This document shows, one piece after another, positions 35,301-50,283 of a stretch of 64,000 nucleotides of DNA (position 1 is the first letter of the stretch; each line of letters begins with the position of its first letter). Source of the DNA: Pampus argenteus (lineage: Eukaryota > Chordata > Actinopteri > Scombriformes > Stromateidae); NCBI GenBank assembly GCA_036937835.1, contig CM072876.1, positions 18,908,001 to 18,972,000 on the forward strand. Direction: 5' to 3'. Under the pieces are notes generated by a model, which saw nothing but the letters and a program-made list of their open reading frames with translations, did not search any database and had not been told where the DNA came from. The translations under genes were made by a program, and so were the position numbers.

Positions 35301-38249
35301 TTCTAATGATTAGGAGCACAAAACTCACTTCTGAGAGCTTCCTGCAGCTTTTACTGTAACATTTGTAAAAATAGCTTTTTCTCAGGCCAAAATGACAACT
35401 ACAGTTTTTCTTAAACAACAAGCAATATTTTCAATCAAAACCATGTTTGCCATCAACAAGTAACTGATTCTAATGATTAGGAGCACAAAACTCACTTCTG
35501 AGAGCTTCCTGCAGCTGTTACTGTAACATTTGTAAAAATAGCTTTCTCTCTGTGAGAGAAGGCCAAAACTGACAACTACAGTTTTTCTTAAACAAGGAGC
35601 AATATTTTCAATCAAAACCATGTTTGCCATCAACAAGTAACTGATTTCTAATGATTAGGACCAAAAAACTCACTTCTGAGAGCTTCCTGCAGCTTTTACT
35701 GTAACATTTGTAAAAATAGCTTTCTCTCAGCGAGAGAAGGTCAAAACTGACAACTACAGTTTTTCTTAAACAAGGAGCAATATTTTCAATCAAAACCATG
35801 TTTGCCATCAACAAGTAACTGATTTCTAATGATTAGGAGCACAAAACTCACTTCTGAGAGCTTCCTGCAGCTTTTACTGGAACATTTGTAAAAATTGCTT
35901 TCTCTCAGGCCAAAACTGACAACTACAGTTTTTCTTAAACAAGGAGCAATATTTTCAATCAAAACCACGTTTGCCATCAACAAGTAACTGATTTCTAATG
36001 ATTAGGAGCACAAAACTCACTTCTGAGAGCTTCCTGCAGCTTTTACTGTAACATTTGTAAAAATAGCTTTCTCTCAGGCCAAAACTGACAACTACAGTTT
36101 TTCTTAAACAAGGAGCAATATTTTCAATCAAAACCATGTTTGCCATCAACAAGTAACTGATTTCTAATGATTAGGACCATAAAACTCACTTCTGAGAGCT
36201 TCCTGCAGCTTTTACTGTAACATTTGTAAAAATAGCTTTCTCTCAGGCCAAAACTGACAACAACAGTTTTTTCTTAAACAAGGAGCAATATTTTCAATCA
36301 AAACCATGTTTGCCATCAACAAGTAACTGATTTATAATGATTAGGACCAAAAAACTAACTTCTGAGAGCTTCCTGCAGCTTTTACTGTAACATTTGTAAA
36401 AATAGCTTTCTCTCTGCGAGAGAAGGCCAAAACTGACAACTACAGTTTTTCTTAAACAAGGAGCAATATTTTCAATCAAAACCATGTTTGCCATCAACAA
36501 GTAACTGATTTCTAATGATAAGGACCAATAAACTTACTTCTGAGAGCTTCCTACAGCTTTTACTGTAACATTTGTAAAAATAGCTTTCTCTCAGGCCAAA
36601 ACTGACAACTACAGTTTTTCTTAAACAAGGAGCAATATTTTCAATCAAAACCATGTTTGCCATCAACAAGTAACTGATTTATAATGATTAGGACCAAAAA
36701 ACTAACTTCTGAGAGCTTCCTGTAGCTTTTACTGTAACATTTGTAAAAATAGCTTTCTCTCAGGCCAAAACTGACAACTACAGTTTTTCTTAAACAACAA
36801 GCAATATTTTCAATCAAAACCATGTTTGCCATCAACAAGTAACTGATTTCTAATGATTATGAGCACAAAACTCACTTCTGAGAGCTTCCTGCAGCTTTTA
36901 CTGTAACATTTGTAAAAATTGCTTTCTCTCAGGCCAAAACTGACAACTACAGTTTTTCTTAAACAAGGAGCAATATTTTCAATCAAAACCATGTTTGCCA
37001 TCAACAAGTAACTGATTTCTAATGATTAGGAGCACAAAACTCACTTCTGAGAGCTTCCTGCAGCTTTTACTGTAACATTTGTAAAAATAGCTTTCTCTCA
37101 GCGAGAGAAGGTCAGAACTGACAACTACAGTTTTTCTTAAACAACAAGCAATATTTTCAATCAAAACCATGTTTGCCATCAACAAGTAACTGATTTCTAA
37201 TGATTAGGAGCACAAAACTCACTTCTGAGAGCTTCCTGCAGCTTTTACTGTAACATTTGTAAAAATAGCTTTCTCTCAGGCCAAAACTGACAACTACAGT
37301 TTTTCTTAAACAACAAGCAATATTTTCAATCAAAACCATGTTTGCCATCAACAAGTAACTGATTTCTAATGATTATGAGCACAAAACTCACTTCTGAGAG
37401 CTTCCTGCAGCTTTTACTGTAACATTTGTAAAAATTGCTTTCTCTCAGGCCAAAACTGACAACTACAGTTTTTCTTAAACAAGGAGCAATATTTTCAATC
37501 AAAACCATGTTTGCCATCAACAAGTAACTGATTTCTAATGATTAGGAGCACAAAACTCACTTCTGAGAGCTTCCTGCAGCTTTTACTGTAACATTTGTAA
37601 AAATAGCTTTCTCTCAGGCCAAAATGACAACTACAGTTTTTCTTAAACAACAAGCAATATTTTCAATCAAAACCATGTTTGCCATCAACAAGTAACTGAT
37701 TCTAATGATTAGGAGCACAAAACTCACTTCTGAGAGCTTCCTGCAGCTGTTACTGTAACATTTGTAAAAATAGCTTTCTCTCTGTGAGAGAAGGCCAAAA
37801 CTGACAACTACAGTTTTTCTTAAACAAGGAGCAATATTTTCAATCAAAACCATGTTTGCCATCAACAAGTAACTGATTTCTAATGATTAGGACCAAAAAA
37901 CTCACTTCTGAGAGCTTCCTGCAGCTTTTACTGTAACATTTGTAAAAATAGCTTTCTCTCAGCGAGAGAAGGTCAAAACTGACAACTACAGTTTTTCTTA
38001 AACAAGGAGCAATATTTTCAATCAAAACCATGTTTGCCATCAACAAGTAACTGATTTCTAATGATTAGGAGCACAAAACTCACTTCTGAGAGCTTCCTGC
38101 AGCTTTTACTGTAACATTTGTAAAAATTGCTTTCTCTCAGGCCAAAACTGACAACTACAGTTTTTCTTAAACAAGGAGCAATATTTTCAATCAAAACCAT
38201 GTTTGCCATCAACAAGTAACTGATTTCTAATGATTAGGAGTACAAAACT
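32400..38249 (-). repeat. 5.85-kb super-repeat, copy 1
   Basis: About 34 monomers whose rare variants recur 5850 bp downstream: TTTTTCCTAAACAAC, CTTAAAGAAGG, CTTTATCTC, GGCCGAAAC, CTACAGC, CTGTAGC, TACTGGAAC and GGTCAGAAC. It contains three related units of 11 or more monomers, offset by 1894 bp (32.68, 34.58, 36.47 kb) and then 2232 bp for the later markers, giving a nested hierarchy. The start is placed where ACTAACTTCTG-type and ACTCACTTCTG-type neighbours diverge. Confidence 0.88.
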
Positions 38250-41200
38250 CACTTCTGAGAGCTTCCTGCAGCTTTTACTGTAACATTTGTAAAAATAGCT
38301 TTCTCTCAGGCCAAAACTGACAACTACAGTTTTTCTTAAACAAGAAGCAATATTTTCAATCAAAACCATGTTTGCCATCAACAAGTAACTGATTTCTAAT
38401 GATTAGGACCAAAAAACTAACTTCTGAGAGCTTCCTGCAGCTTTTACTGTAACATTTGTAAAAATAGCTTTCTCTCTGCGAGAGAAGGCCAAAACTGACA
38501 ACTACAGTTTTTCTTAAACAAGGAGCAATATTTTCAATCAAAACCATGTTTGCCATCAACAAGTAACTGATTTCTAATGATAAGGACCAATAAACTTACT
38601 TCTGAGAGCTTCCTGCAGCTTTTACTGTAACATTTGTAAAAATAGCTTTCTCTCAGGCCAAAACTGACAACTACAGTTTTTCTTAAACAAGGAGCAATAT
38701 TTTCAATCAAAACCATGTTTGCCATCAACAAGTAACTGATTTATAATGATTAGGACCAAAAAACTAACTTCTGAGAGCTTCCTGCAGCTTTTACTGTAAC
38801 ATTTGTAAAAATAGCTTTCTCTCAGGCCAAAACTGACAACTACAGTTTTTCTTAAACAACAAGCAATATTTTCAATCAAAACCATGTTTGCCATCAACAA
38901 GTAACTGATTTCTAATGATTAGGAGCACAAAACTCACTTCTGAGAGCTTCCTGCAGCTTTTACTGTAACATTTGTAAAAATAGCTTTCTCTCAGGCCAAA
39001 ACTGACAACTACAGTTTTTCTTAAACAACAAGCAATATTTTCAATCAAAACCATGTTTGCCATCAACAAGTAACTGATTTCTAATGATTAGGACCAAAAA
39101 ACTCACTTCTGAGATCTTCCTGCAGCTTTTACTGTAACATTTGTAAAAATAGCTTTCTCTCAGCGAGAGAAGGTCAAAACTGACAACTACAGTTTTTCTT
39201 AAACAAGGAGCAATATTTTCAATCAAAACCATGTTTGCCATCAACAAGTAACTGATTTCTAATGATTAGGAGCACAAAACTCACTTCTGAGAGCTTCCTG
39301 CAGCTTTTACTGTAACATTTGTAAAAATAGCTTTCTCTCAGGCCAAAATGACAACTACAGTTTTTCCTAAACAACAAGCAATATTTTCAATCAAAACCAT
39401 GTTTGCCATCAACAAGTAACTGATTCTAATGATTAGGAGCACAAAACTCACTTCTGAGAGCTTCCTGCAGCTGTTACTGTAACATTTGTAAAAATAGCTT
39501 TCTCTCTGTGAGAGAAGGCCAAAACTGACAACTACAGTTTTTCTTAAACAAGGAGCAATATTTTCAATCAAAACCATGTTTGCCATCAACAAGTAACTGA
39601 TTTCTAATGATTAGGACCAAAAAACTCACTTCTGAGAGCTTCCTGCAGCTTTTACTGTAACATTTGTAAAAATAGCTTTCTCTCAGCGAGAGAAGGTCAA
39701 AACTGACAACTACAGTTTTTCTTAAACAAGGAGCAATATTTTCAATCAAAACCATGTTTGCCATCAACAAGTAACTGATTTCTAATGATTAGGAGCACAA
39801 AACTCACTTCTGAGAGCTTCCTGCAGCTTTTACTGTAACATTTGTAAAAATTGCTTTCTCTCAGGCCAAAACTGACAACTACAGTTTTTCTTAAAGAAGG
39901 AGCAATATTTTCAATCAAAACCACGTTTGCCATCAACAAGTAACTGATTTCTAATGATTAGGAGCACAAAACTCACTTCTGAGAGCTTCCTGCAGCTTTT
40001 ACTGTAACATTTGTAAAAATAGCTTTATCTCAGGCCAAAACTGACAACTACAGTTTTTCTTAAACAAGGAGCAATATTTTCAATCAAAACCATGTTTGCC
40101 ATCAACAAGTAACTGATTTCTAATGATTAGGACCATAAAACTCACTTCTGAGAGCTTCCTGCAGCTTTTACTGTAACATTTGTAAAAATAGCTTTCTCTC
40201 AGGCCAAAACTGACAACAACAGTTTTTTCTTAAACAAGGAGCAATATTTTCAATCAAAACCATGTTTGCCATCAACAAGTAACTGATTTATAATGATTAG
40301 GACCAAAAAACTAACTTCTGAGAGCTTCCTGCAGCTTTTACTGTAACATTTGTAAAAATAGCTTTCTCTCTGCGAGAGAAGGCCGAAACTGACAACTACA
40401 GTTTTTCTTAAACAAGGAGCAATATTTTCAATCAAAACCATGTTTGCCATCAACAAGTAACTGATTTCTAATGATAAGGACCAATAAACTTACTTCTGAG
40501 AGCTTCCTGCAGCTTTTACTGTAACATTTGTAAAAATAGCTTTCTCTCAGGCCAAAACTGACAACTACAGTTTTTCTTAAACAAGGAGCAATATTTTCAA
40601 TCAAAACCATGTTTGCCATCAACAAGTAACTGATTTATAATGATTAGGACCAAAAAACTAACTTCTGAGAGCTTCCTGCAGCTTTTACTGTAACATTTGT
40701 AAAAATAGCTTTCTCTCAGGCCAAAACTGACAACTACAGTTTTTCTTAAACAACAAGCAATATTTTCAATCAAAACCATGTTTGCCATCAACAAGTAACT
40801 GATTTCTAATGATTATGAGCACAAAACTCACTTCTGAGAGCTTCCTGCAGCTTTTACTGTAACATTTGTAAAAATTGCTTTCTCTCAGGCCAAAACTGAC
40901 AACTACAGTTTTTCTTAAACAAGGAGCAATATTTTCAATCAAAACCATGTTTGCCATCAACAAGTAACTGATTTCTAATGATTAGGAGCACAAAACTCAC
41001 TTCTGAGAGCTTCCTGCAGCTTTTACTGTAACATTTGTAAAAATAGCTTTCTCTCAGCGAGAGAAGGTCAAAACTGACAACTACAGTTTTTCTTAAACAA
41101 GGAGCAATATTTTCAATCAAAACCATGTTTGCCATCAACAAGTAACTGATTTCTAATGATTAGGAGCACAAAACTCACTTCTGAGAGCTTCCTGCAGCTT

Positions 41201-43931
41201 TTACTGTAACATTTGTAAAAATAGCTTTTTCTCAGGCCAAAATGACAACTACAGTTTTTCTTAAACAACAAGCAATATTTTCAATCAAAACCATGTTTGC
41301 CATCAACAAGTAACTGATTCTAATGATTAGGAGCACAAAACTCACTTCTGAGAGCTTCCTGCAGCTGTTACTGTAACATTTGTAAAAATAGCTTTCTCTC
41401 TGTGAGAGAAGGCCAAAACTGACAACTACAGTTTTTCTTAAACAAGGAGCAATATTTTCAATCAAAACCATGTTTGCCATCAACAAGTAACTGATTTCTA
41501 ATGATTAGGACCAAAAAACTCACTTCTGAGAGCTTCCTGCAGCTTTTACTGTAACATTTGTAAAAATAGCTTTCTCTCAGCGAGAGAAGGTCAAAACTGA
41601 CAACTACAGTTTTTCTTAAACAAGGAGCAATATTTTCAATCAAAACCATGTTTGCCATCAACAAGTAACTGATTTCTAATGATTAGGAGCACAAAACTCA
41701 CTTCTGAGAGCTTCCTGCAGCTTTTACTGGAACATTTGTAAAAATTGCTTTCTCTCAGGCCAAAACTGACAACTACAGTTTTTCTTAAACAAGGAGCAAT
41801 ATTTTCAATCAAAACCACGTTTGCCATCAACAAGTAACTGATTTCTAATGATTAGGAGCACAAAACTCACTTCTGAGAGCTTCCTGCAGCTTTTACTGTA
41901 ACATTTGTAAAAATAGCTTTCTCTCAGGCCAAAACTGACAACTACAGTTTTTCTTAAACAAGGAGCAATATTTTCAATCAAAACCATGTTTGCCATCAAC
42001 AAGTAACTGATTTCTAATGATTAGGACCATAAAACTCACTTCTGAGAGCTTCCTGCAGCTTTTACTGTAACATTTGTAAAAATAGCTTTCTCTCAGGCCA
42101 AAACTGACAACAACAGTTTTTTCTTAAACAAGGAGCAATATTTTCAATCAAAACCATGTTTGCCATCAACAAGTAACTGATTTATAATGATTAGGACCAA
42201 AAAACTAACTTCTGAGAGCTTCCTGCAGCTTTTACTGTAACATTTGTAAAAATAGCTTTCTCTCTGCGAGAGAAGGCCAAAACTGACAACTACAGTTTTT
42301 CTTAAACAAGGAGCAATATTTTCAATCAAAACCATGTTTGCCATCAACAAGTAACTGATTTCTAATGATAAGGACCAATAAACTTACTTCTGAGAGCTTC
42401 CTACAGCTTTTACTGTAACATTTGTAAAAATAGCTTTCTCTCAGGCCAAAACTGACAACTACAGTTTTTCTTAAACAAGGAGCAATATTTTCAATCAAAA
42501 CCATGTTTGCCATCAACAAGTAACTGATTTATAATGATTAGGACCAAAAAACTAACTTCTGAGAGCTTCCTGTAGCTTTTACTGTAACATTTGTAAAAAT
42601 AGCTTTCTCTCAGGCCAAAACTGACAACTACAGTTTTTCTTAAACAACAAGCAATATTTTCAATCAAAACCATGTTTGCCATCAACAAGTAACTGATTTC
42701 TAATGATTATGAGCACAAAACTCACTTCTGAGAGCTTCCTGCAGCTTTTACTGTAACATTTGTAAAAATTGCTTTCTCTCAGGCCAAAACTGACAACTAC
42801 AGTTTTTCTTAAACAAGGAGCAATATTTTCAATCAAAACCATGTTTGCCATCAACAAGTAACTGATTTCTAATGATTAGGAGCACAAAACTCACTTCTGA
42901 GAGCTTCCTGCAGCTTTTACTGTAACATTTGTAAAAATAGCTTTCTCTCAGCGAGAGAAGGTCAGAACTGACAACTACAGTTTTTCTTAAACAACAAGCA
43001 ATATTTTCAATCAAAACCATGTTTGCCATCAACAAGTAACTGATTTCTAATGATTAGGAGCACAAAACTCACTTCTGAGAGCTTCCTGCAGCTTTTACTG
43101 TAACATTTGTAAAAATAGCTTTCTCTCAGGCCAAAACTGACAACTACAGTTTTTCTTAAACAACAAGCAATATTTTCAATCAAAACCATGTTTGCCATCA
43201 ACAAGTAACTGATTTCTAATGATTATGAGCACAAAACTCACTTCTGAGAGCTTCCTGCAGCTTTTACTGTAACATTTGTAAAAATTGCTTTCTCTCAGGC
43301 CAAAACTGACAACTACAGTTTTTCTTAAACAAGGAGCAATATTTTCAATCAAAACCATGTTTGCCATCAACAAGTAACTGATTCTAATGATTAGGAGCAC
43401 AAAACTCACTTCTGAGAGCTTCCTGCAGCTGTTACTGTAACATTTGTAAAAATAGCTTTCTCTCTGTGAGAGAAGGCCAAAACTGACAACTACAGTTTTT
43501 CTTAAACAAGGAGCAATATTTTCAATCAAAACCATGTTTGCCATCAACAAGTAACTGATTTCTAATGATTAGGACCAAAAAACTCACTTCTGAGAGCTTC
43601 CTGCAGCTTTTACTGTAACATTTGTAAAAATAGCTTTCTCTCAGCGAGAGAAGGTCAAAACTGACAACTACAGTTTTTCTTAAACAAGGAGCAATATTTT
43701 CAATCAAAACCATGTTTGCCATCAACAAGTAACTGATTTCTAATGATTAGGAGCACAAAACTCACTTCTGAGAGCTTCCTGCAGCTTTTACTGTAACATT
43801 TGTAAAAATTGCTTTCTCTCAGGCCAAAACTGACAACTACAGTTTTTCTTAAACAAGGAGCAATATTTTCAATCAAAACCATGTTTGCCATCAACAAGTA
43901 ACTGATTTCTAATGATTAGGAGTACAAAACT
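38250..43931 (-). repeat. 5.85-kb super-repeat, copy 2, lacking one monomer
   Basis: It follows copy 1 directly and repeats all its rare variants at an offset of 5850 bp up to about 43380. From there the offset is 5682 bp, because the single 168-bp monomer equivalent to about 37523-37691 is absent. The junction is clean and in monomer register. Confidence 0.88.
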
Positions 43932-44413
43932 CACTTCTGAGAGCTTCCTGCAGCTTTTACTGTAACATTTGTAAAAATAGCTTTCTCTCAGGCCAAAACT
44001 GACAACTACAGTTTTTCTTAAACAACAAGCAATATTTTCAATCAAAACCATGTTTGCCATCAACAAGTAACTGATTTCTAATGAATAGGAGCACAAAACT
44101 CACTTCTGAGAGCTTCCTGCAGCTTTTACTGTAACATTTGTAAAAAATAGCTTTCTCTCAGGCCAAAATGACAACTACAGTTTTTCTTAAACAACAAGCA
44201 ATATTTTCAATCAAAACCATGTTTGCCATCAACAAGTAACTGATTTCTAATGATTAGGAGCACAAAACTCACTTCTGAGAGCTTCCTGCAGCTTTTACTG
44301 TAACATTTGTAAAAATAGCTTTCTCTCAGGCCAAAATGACAACTACAGTTTTTCTTAAACAACAAGCAATATTTTCAATCAAAACCATGTTTGCCATCAA
44401 CAAGTAACTGATT

Positions 44414-47348
44414 CTAATGATTAGGAGCACAAAACTCACTTCTGAGAGCTTCCTGCAGCTGTTACTGTAACATTTGTAAAAATAGCTTTCTCTCTGTGAG
44501 AGAAGGCCAAAACTGACAACTACAGTTTTTCTTAAACAAGGAGCAATATTTTCAATCAAAACCATGTTTGCCATCAACAAGTAACTGATTTCTAATGATT
44601 AGGAGCACAAAACTCACTTCTGAGAGCCTCCTGCAGCTTTTACTGTAACATTTGTAAAAATTGCTTTCTCTCAGGCCAAAACTGACAACTACAGTTTTTC
44701 TTAAACAAGGAGCAATATGTTCAATCAAAACCACGTTTGCCATCAACAAGTAACTGATTTCTAATGATTAGGAGCACAAAACTCACTTCTGAGAGCTTCC
44801 TGCAGCTTTTACTGTAACATTTGTAAAAATAGCTTTCTCTCAGGCCAAAATGACAACTACAGTTTTTCTTAAACAACAAGCAATATTTTCAATCAAAACC
44901 ATGTTTGCCATCAACAAGTAACTGATTCTAATGATTAGGAGCACAAAACTCACTTCTGAGAGCTTCCTGCAGCTGTTACTGTAACATTTGTAAAAATAGC
45001 TTTCTCTCTGTGAGAGAAGGCCAAAACTGACAACTACAGTTTTTCTTAAACAAGGAGCAATATTTTCAATCAAAACCATGTTTGCCATCAACAAGTAACT
45101 GATTTCTAATGATTAGGAGCACAAAACTCACTTCTGAGAGCTTCCTGCAGCTTTTACTGTAACATTTGTAAAAATTGCTTTCTCTCAGGCCAAAACTGAC
45201 AACTACAGTTTTTCTTAAACAAGGAGCAATATTTTCAATCAAAACCACGTTTGCCATCAACAAGTAACTGATTTCTAATGATTAGGAGCACAAAACTCAC
45301 TTCTGAGAGCTTCCTGCAGCTTTTACTGTAACATTTGTAAAAATAGCTTTCTCTCAGGCCAAAACTGACAACTACAGTTTTTCTTAAACAAGGAGCAATA
45401 TTTTCAATCAAAACCATGTTTGCCATCAACAAGTAACTGATTTCTAATGATTAGGACCATAAAACTCACTTCTGAGAGCTTCCTGCAGCTTTTACTGTAA
45501 CATTTGTAAAAATAGCTTTCTCTTAGGCCAAAACTGACAACAACAGTTTTTTCTTAAACAAGGAGCAATATTTTCAATCAAAACCATGTTTGCCATCAAC
45601 AAGTAACTGATTTATAATGATTAGGACCAAAAAACTAACTTCTGAGAGCTTCCTGCAGCTTTTACTGTAACATTTGTAAAAATAGCTTTCTCTCTGCGAG
45701 AGAAGGCCAAAACTGACAACTACAGTTTTTCTTAAACAAGGAGCAATATTTTCAATCAAAACCATGTTTGCCATCAACAAGTAACTGATTTATAATGATT
45801 AGGACCAAAAAACTAACTTCTGAGAGCTTCCTGCAGCTTTTACTGTAACATTTGTAAAAATAGCTTTCTCTCAGGCCAAAACTGACAACTACAGTTTTTC
45901 TTAAACAACAAGCAATATTTTCAATCAAAACCATGTTTGCCATCAACAAGTAACTGATTTCTAATGATTAGGAGCACAAAACTCACTTCTGAGAGCTTCC
46001 TGCAGCTTTTACTGTAACATTTGTAAAAATAGCTTTCTCTCAGCGAGAGAAGGTCAAAACTGACAACTACAGTTTTTCTTAAACAACAAGCAATATTTTC
46101 AATCAAAACCATGTTTGCCATCAACAAGTAACTGATTTCTAATGAATAGGAGCACAAAACTCACTTCTGAGAGCTTCCTGCAGCTTTTACTGTAACATTT
46201 GTAAAAAATAGCTTTCTCTCAGGCCAAAATGACAACTACAGTTTTTCTTAAACAACAAGCAATATTTTCAATCAAAACCATGTTTGCCATCAACAAGTAA
46301 CTGATTTCTAATGATTAGGACCAAAAAACTCACTTCTGAGAGCTTCCTGCAGCTTTTACTGTAACATTTGTAAAAATAGCTTTCTCTCAGCGAGAGAAGG
46401 TCAAAACTGACAACTACAGTTTTTCTTAAACAACAAGCAATATTTTCAATCAAAACCATGTTTGCCATCAACAAGTAACTGATTTCTAATGAATAGGAGC
46501 ACAAAACTCACTTCTGAGAGCTTCCTGCAGCTTTTACTGTAACATTTGTAAAAAATAGCTTTCTCTCAGGCCAAAATGACAACTACAGTTTTTCTTAAAC
46601 AACAAGCAATATTTTCAATCAAAACCATGTTTGCCATCAACAAGTAACTGATTTCTAATGATTAGGACCAAAAAACTCACTTCTGAGAGCTTCCTGCAGC
46701 TTTTACTGTAACATTTGTAAAAATAGCTTTCTCTCAGCGAGAGAAGGTCAAAACTGACAACTACAGTTTTTCTTAAACAACAAGCAATATTTTCAATCAA
46801 AACCATGTTTGCCATCAACAAGTAACTGATTTCTAATGAATAGGAGCACAAAACTCACTTCTGAGAGCTTCCTGCAGCTTTTACTGTAACATTTGTAAAA
46901 AATAGCTTTCTCTCAGGCCAAAATGACAACTACAGTTTTTCTTAAACAACAAGCAATATTTTCAATCAAAACCATGTTTGCCATCAACAAGTAACTGATT
47001 TCTAATGATTAGGACCAAAAAACTCACTTCTGAGAGCTTCCTGCAGCTTTTACTGTAACATTTGTAAAAATAGCTTTCTCTCAGGCCAAAACTGACAACT
47101 ACAGTTTTTCTTAAACAACAAGCAATATTTTCAATCAAAACCATGTTTGCCATCAACAAGTAACTGATTTCTAATGATTAGGAGCACAAAACTCACTTCT
47201 GAGAGCTTCCTGCAGCTTTTACTGTAACATTTGTAAAAATAGCTTTCTCTCTGTGAGAGAAGGCCAAAACTGACAACTACAGTTTTTCTTAAACAAGGAG
47301 CAATATTTTCAATCAAAACCATGGTTGCCATCAACAAGTAACTGATTT
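44414..47348 (-). repeat. 2935-bp HOR, copy 1
   Basis: About 17 monomers, seven of them long. Markers are GAGCCTCCTGCAG, CCACGTTTGCC, GACAACAACAG with an extra T, CTCTTAGGCC, and three 347-bp dimers (45921, 46268 and 46615, then 46962) that each end in AATGAATAGG. A partial 514-bp duplication (44.33 to 44.84 kb) precedes and overlaps the start. Confidence 0.88.
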
Positions 47349-50283
47349 CTAATGATTAGGAGCACAAAACTCACTTCTGAGAGCTTCCTGCAGCTGTTAC
47401 TGTAACATTTGTAAAAATAGCTTTCTCTCTGTGAGAGAAGGCCAAAACTGACAACTACAGTTTTTCTTAAACAAGGAGCAATATTTTCAATCAAAACCAT
47501 GTTTGCCATCAACAAGTAACTGATTTCTAATGATTAGGAGCACAAAACTCACTTCTGAGAGCCTCCTGCAGCTTTTACTGTAACATTTGTAAAAATTGCT
47601 TTCTCTCAGGCCAAAACTGACAACTACAGTTTTTCTTAAACAAGGAGCAATATTTTCAATCAAAACCACGTTTGCCATCAACAAGTAACTGATTTCTAAT
47701 GATTAGGAGCACAAAACTCACTTCTGAGAGCTTCCTGCAGCTTTTACTGTAACATTTGTAAAAATAGCTTTCTCTCAGGCCAAAATGACAACTACAGTTT
47801 TTCTTAAACAACAAGCAATATTTTCAATCAAAACCATGTTTGCCATCAACAAGTAACTGATTCTAATGATTAGGAGCACAAAACTCACTTCTGAGAGCTT
47901 CCTGCAGCTGTTACTGTAACATTTGTAAAAATAGCTTTCTCTCTGTGAGAGAAGGCCAAAACTGACAACTACAGTTTTTCTTAAACAAGGAGCAATATTT
48001 TCAATCAAAACCATGTTTGCCATCAACAAGTAACTGATTTCTAATGATTAGGAGCACAAAACTCACTTCTGAGAGCTTCCTGCAGCTTTTACTGTAACAT
48101 TTGTAAAAATTGCTTTCTCTCAGGCCAAAACTGACAACTACAGTTTTTCTTAAACAAGGAGCAATATTTTCAATCAAAACCACGTTTGCCATCAACAAGT
48201 AACTGATTTCTAATGATTAGGAGCACAAAACTCACTTCTGAGAGCTTCCTGCAGCTTTTACTGTAACATTTGTAAAAATAGCTTTCTCTCAGGCCAAAAC
48301 TGACAACTACAGTTTTTCTTAAACAAGGAGCAATATTTTCAATCAAAACCATGTTTGCCATCAACAAGTAACTGATTTCTAATGATTAGGACCATAAAAC
48401 TCACTTCTGAGAGCTTCCTGCAGCTTTTACTGTAACATTTGTAAAAATAGCTTTCTCTTAGGCCAAAACTGACAACAACAGTTTTTTCTTAAACAAGGAG
48501 CAATATTTTCAATCAAAACCATGTTTGCCATCAACAAGTAACTGATTTATAATGATTAGGACCAAAAAACTAACTTCTGAGAGCTTCCTGCAGCTTTTAC
48601 TGTAACATTTGTAAAAATAGCTTTCTCTCTGCGAGAGAAGGCCAAAACTGACAACTACAGTTTTTCTTAAACAAGGAGCAATATTTTCAATCAAAACCAT
48701 GTTTGCCATCAACAAGTAACTGATTTATAATGATTAGGACCAAAAAACTAACTTCTGAGAGCTTCCTGCAGCTTTTACTGTAACATTTGTAAAAATAGCT
48801 TTCTCTCAGGCCAAAACTGACAACTACAGTTTTTCTTAAACAACAAGCAATATTTTCAATCAAAACCATGTTTGCCATCAACAAGTAACTGATTTCTAAT
48901 GATTAGGAGCACAAAACTCACTTCTGAGAGCTTCCTGCAGCTTTTACTGTAACATTTGTAAAAATAGCTTTCTCTCAGCGAGAGAAGGTCAAAACTGACA
49001 ACTACAGTTTTTCTTAAACAACAAGCAATATTTTCAATCAAAACCATGTTTGCCATCAACAAGTAACTGATTTCTAATGAATAGGAGCACAAAACTCACT
49101 TCTGAGAGCTTCCTGCAGCTTTTACTGTAACATTTGTAAAAAATAGCTTTCTCTCAGGCCAAAATGACAACTACAGTTTTTCTTAAACAACAAGCAATAT
49201 TTTCAATCAAAACCATGTTTGCCATCAACAAGTAACTGATTTCTAATGATTAGGACCAAAAAACTCACTTCTGAGAGCTTCCTGCAGCTTTTACTGTAAC
49301 ATTTGTAAAAATAGCTTTCTCTCAGCGAGAGAAGGTCAAAACTGACAACTACAGTTTTTCTTAAACAACAAGCAATATTTTCAATCAAAACCATGTTTGC
49401 CATCAACAAGTAACTGATTTCTAATGAATAGGAGCACAAAACTCACTTCTGAGAGCTTCCTGCAGCTTTTACTGTAACATTTGTAAAAAATAGCTTTCTC
49501 TCAGGCCAAAATGACAACTACAGTTTTTCTTAAACAACAAGCAATATTTTCAATCAAAACCATGTTTGCCATCAACAAGTAACTGATTTCTAATGATTAG
49601 GACCAAAAAACTCACTTCTGAGAGCTTCCTGCAGCTTTTACTGTAACATTTGTAAAAATAGCTTTCTCTCAGCGAGAGAAGGTCAAAACTGACAACTACA
49701 GTTTTTCTTAAACAACAAGCAATATTTTCAATCAAAACCATGTTTGCCATCAACAAGTAACTGATTTCTAATGAATAGGAGCACAAAACTCACTTCTGAG
49801 AGCTTCCTGCAGCTTTTACTGTAACATTTGTAAAAAATAGCTTTCTCTCAGGCCAAAATGACAACTACAGTTTTTCTTAAACAACAAGCAATATTTTCAA
49901 TCAAAACCATGTTTGCCATCAACAAGTAACTGATTTCTAATGATTAGGACCAAAAAACTCACTTCTGAGAGCTTCCTGCAGCTTTTACTGTAACATTTGT
50001 AAAAATAGCTTTCTCTCAGGCCAAAACTGACAACTACAGTTTTTCTTAAACAACAAGCAATATTTTCAATCAAAACCATGTTTGCCATCAACAAGTAACT
50101 GATTTCTAATGATTAGGAGCACAAAACTCACTTCTGAGAGCTTCCTGCAGCTTTTACTGTAACATTTGTAAAAATAGCTTTCTCTCTGTGAGAGAAGGCC
50201 AAAACTGACAACTACAGTTTTTCTTAAACAAGGAGCAATATTTTCAATCAAAACCATGGTTGCCATCAACAAGTAACTGATTT
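47349..50283 (-). repeat. 2935-bp HOR, copy 2
   Basis: Every marker of copy 1 returns at +2935, including all three 347-bp dimers (48856, 49203, 49550, then 49897). I saw one difference: AATATGTTC at 44716 is AATATTTTC here. Confidence 0.88.

Noticed and set aside
32400..43931. Assembly duplication as the explanation for the 5.85-kb repeat
   Set aside because: It cannot be excluded without reads, but the one-monomer loss in copy 2 and different flanks argue for two real copies; kept as a finding with a coverage test.
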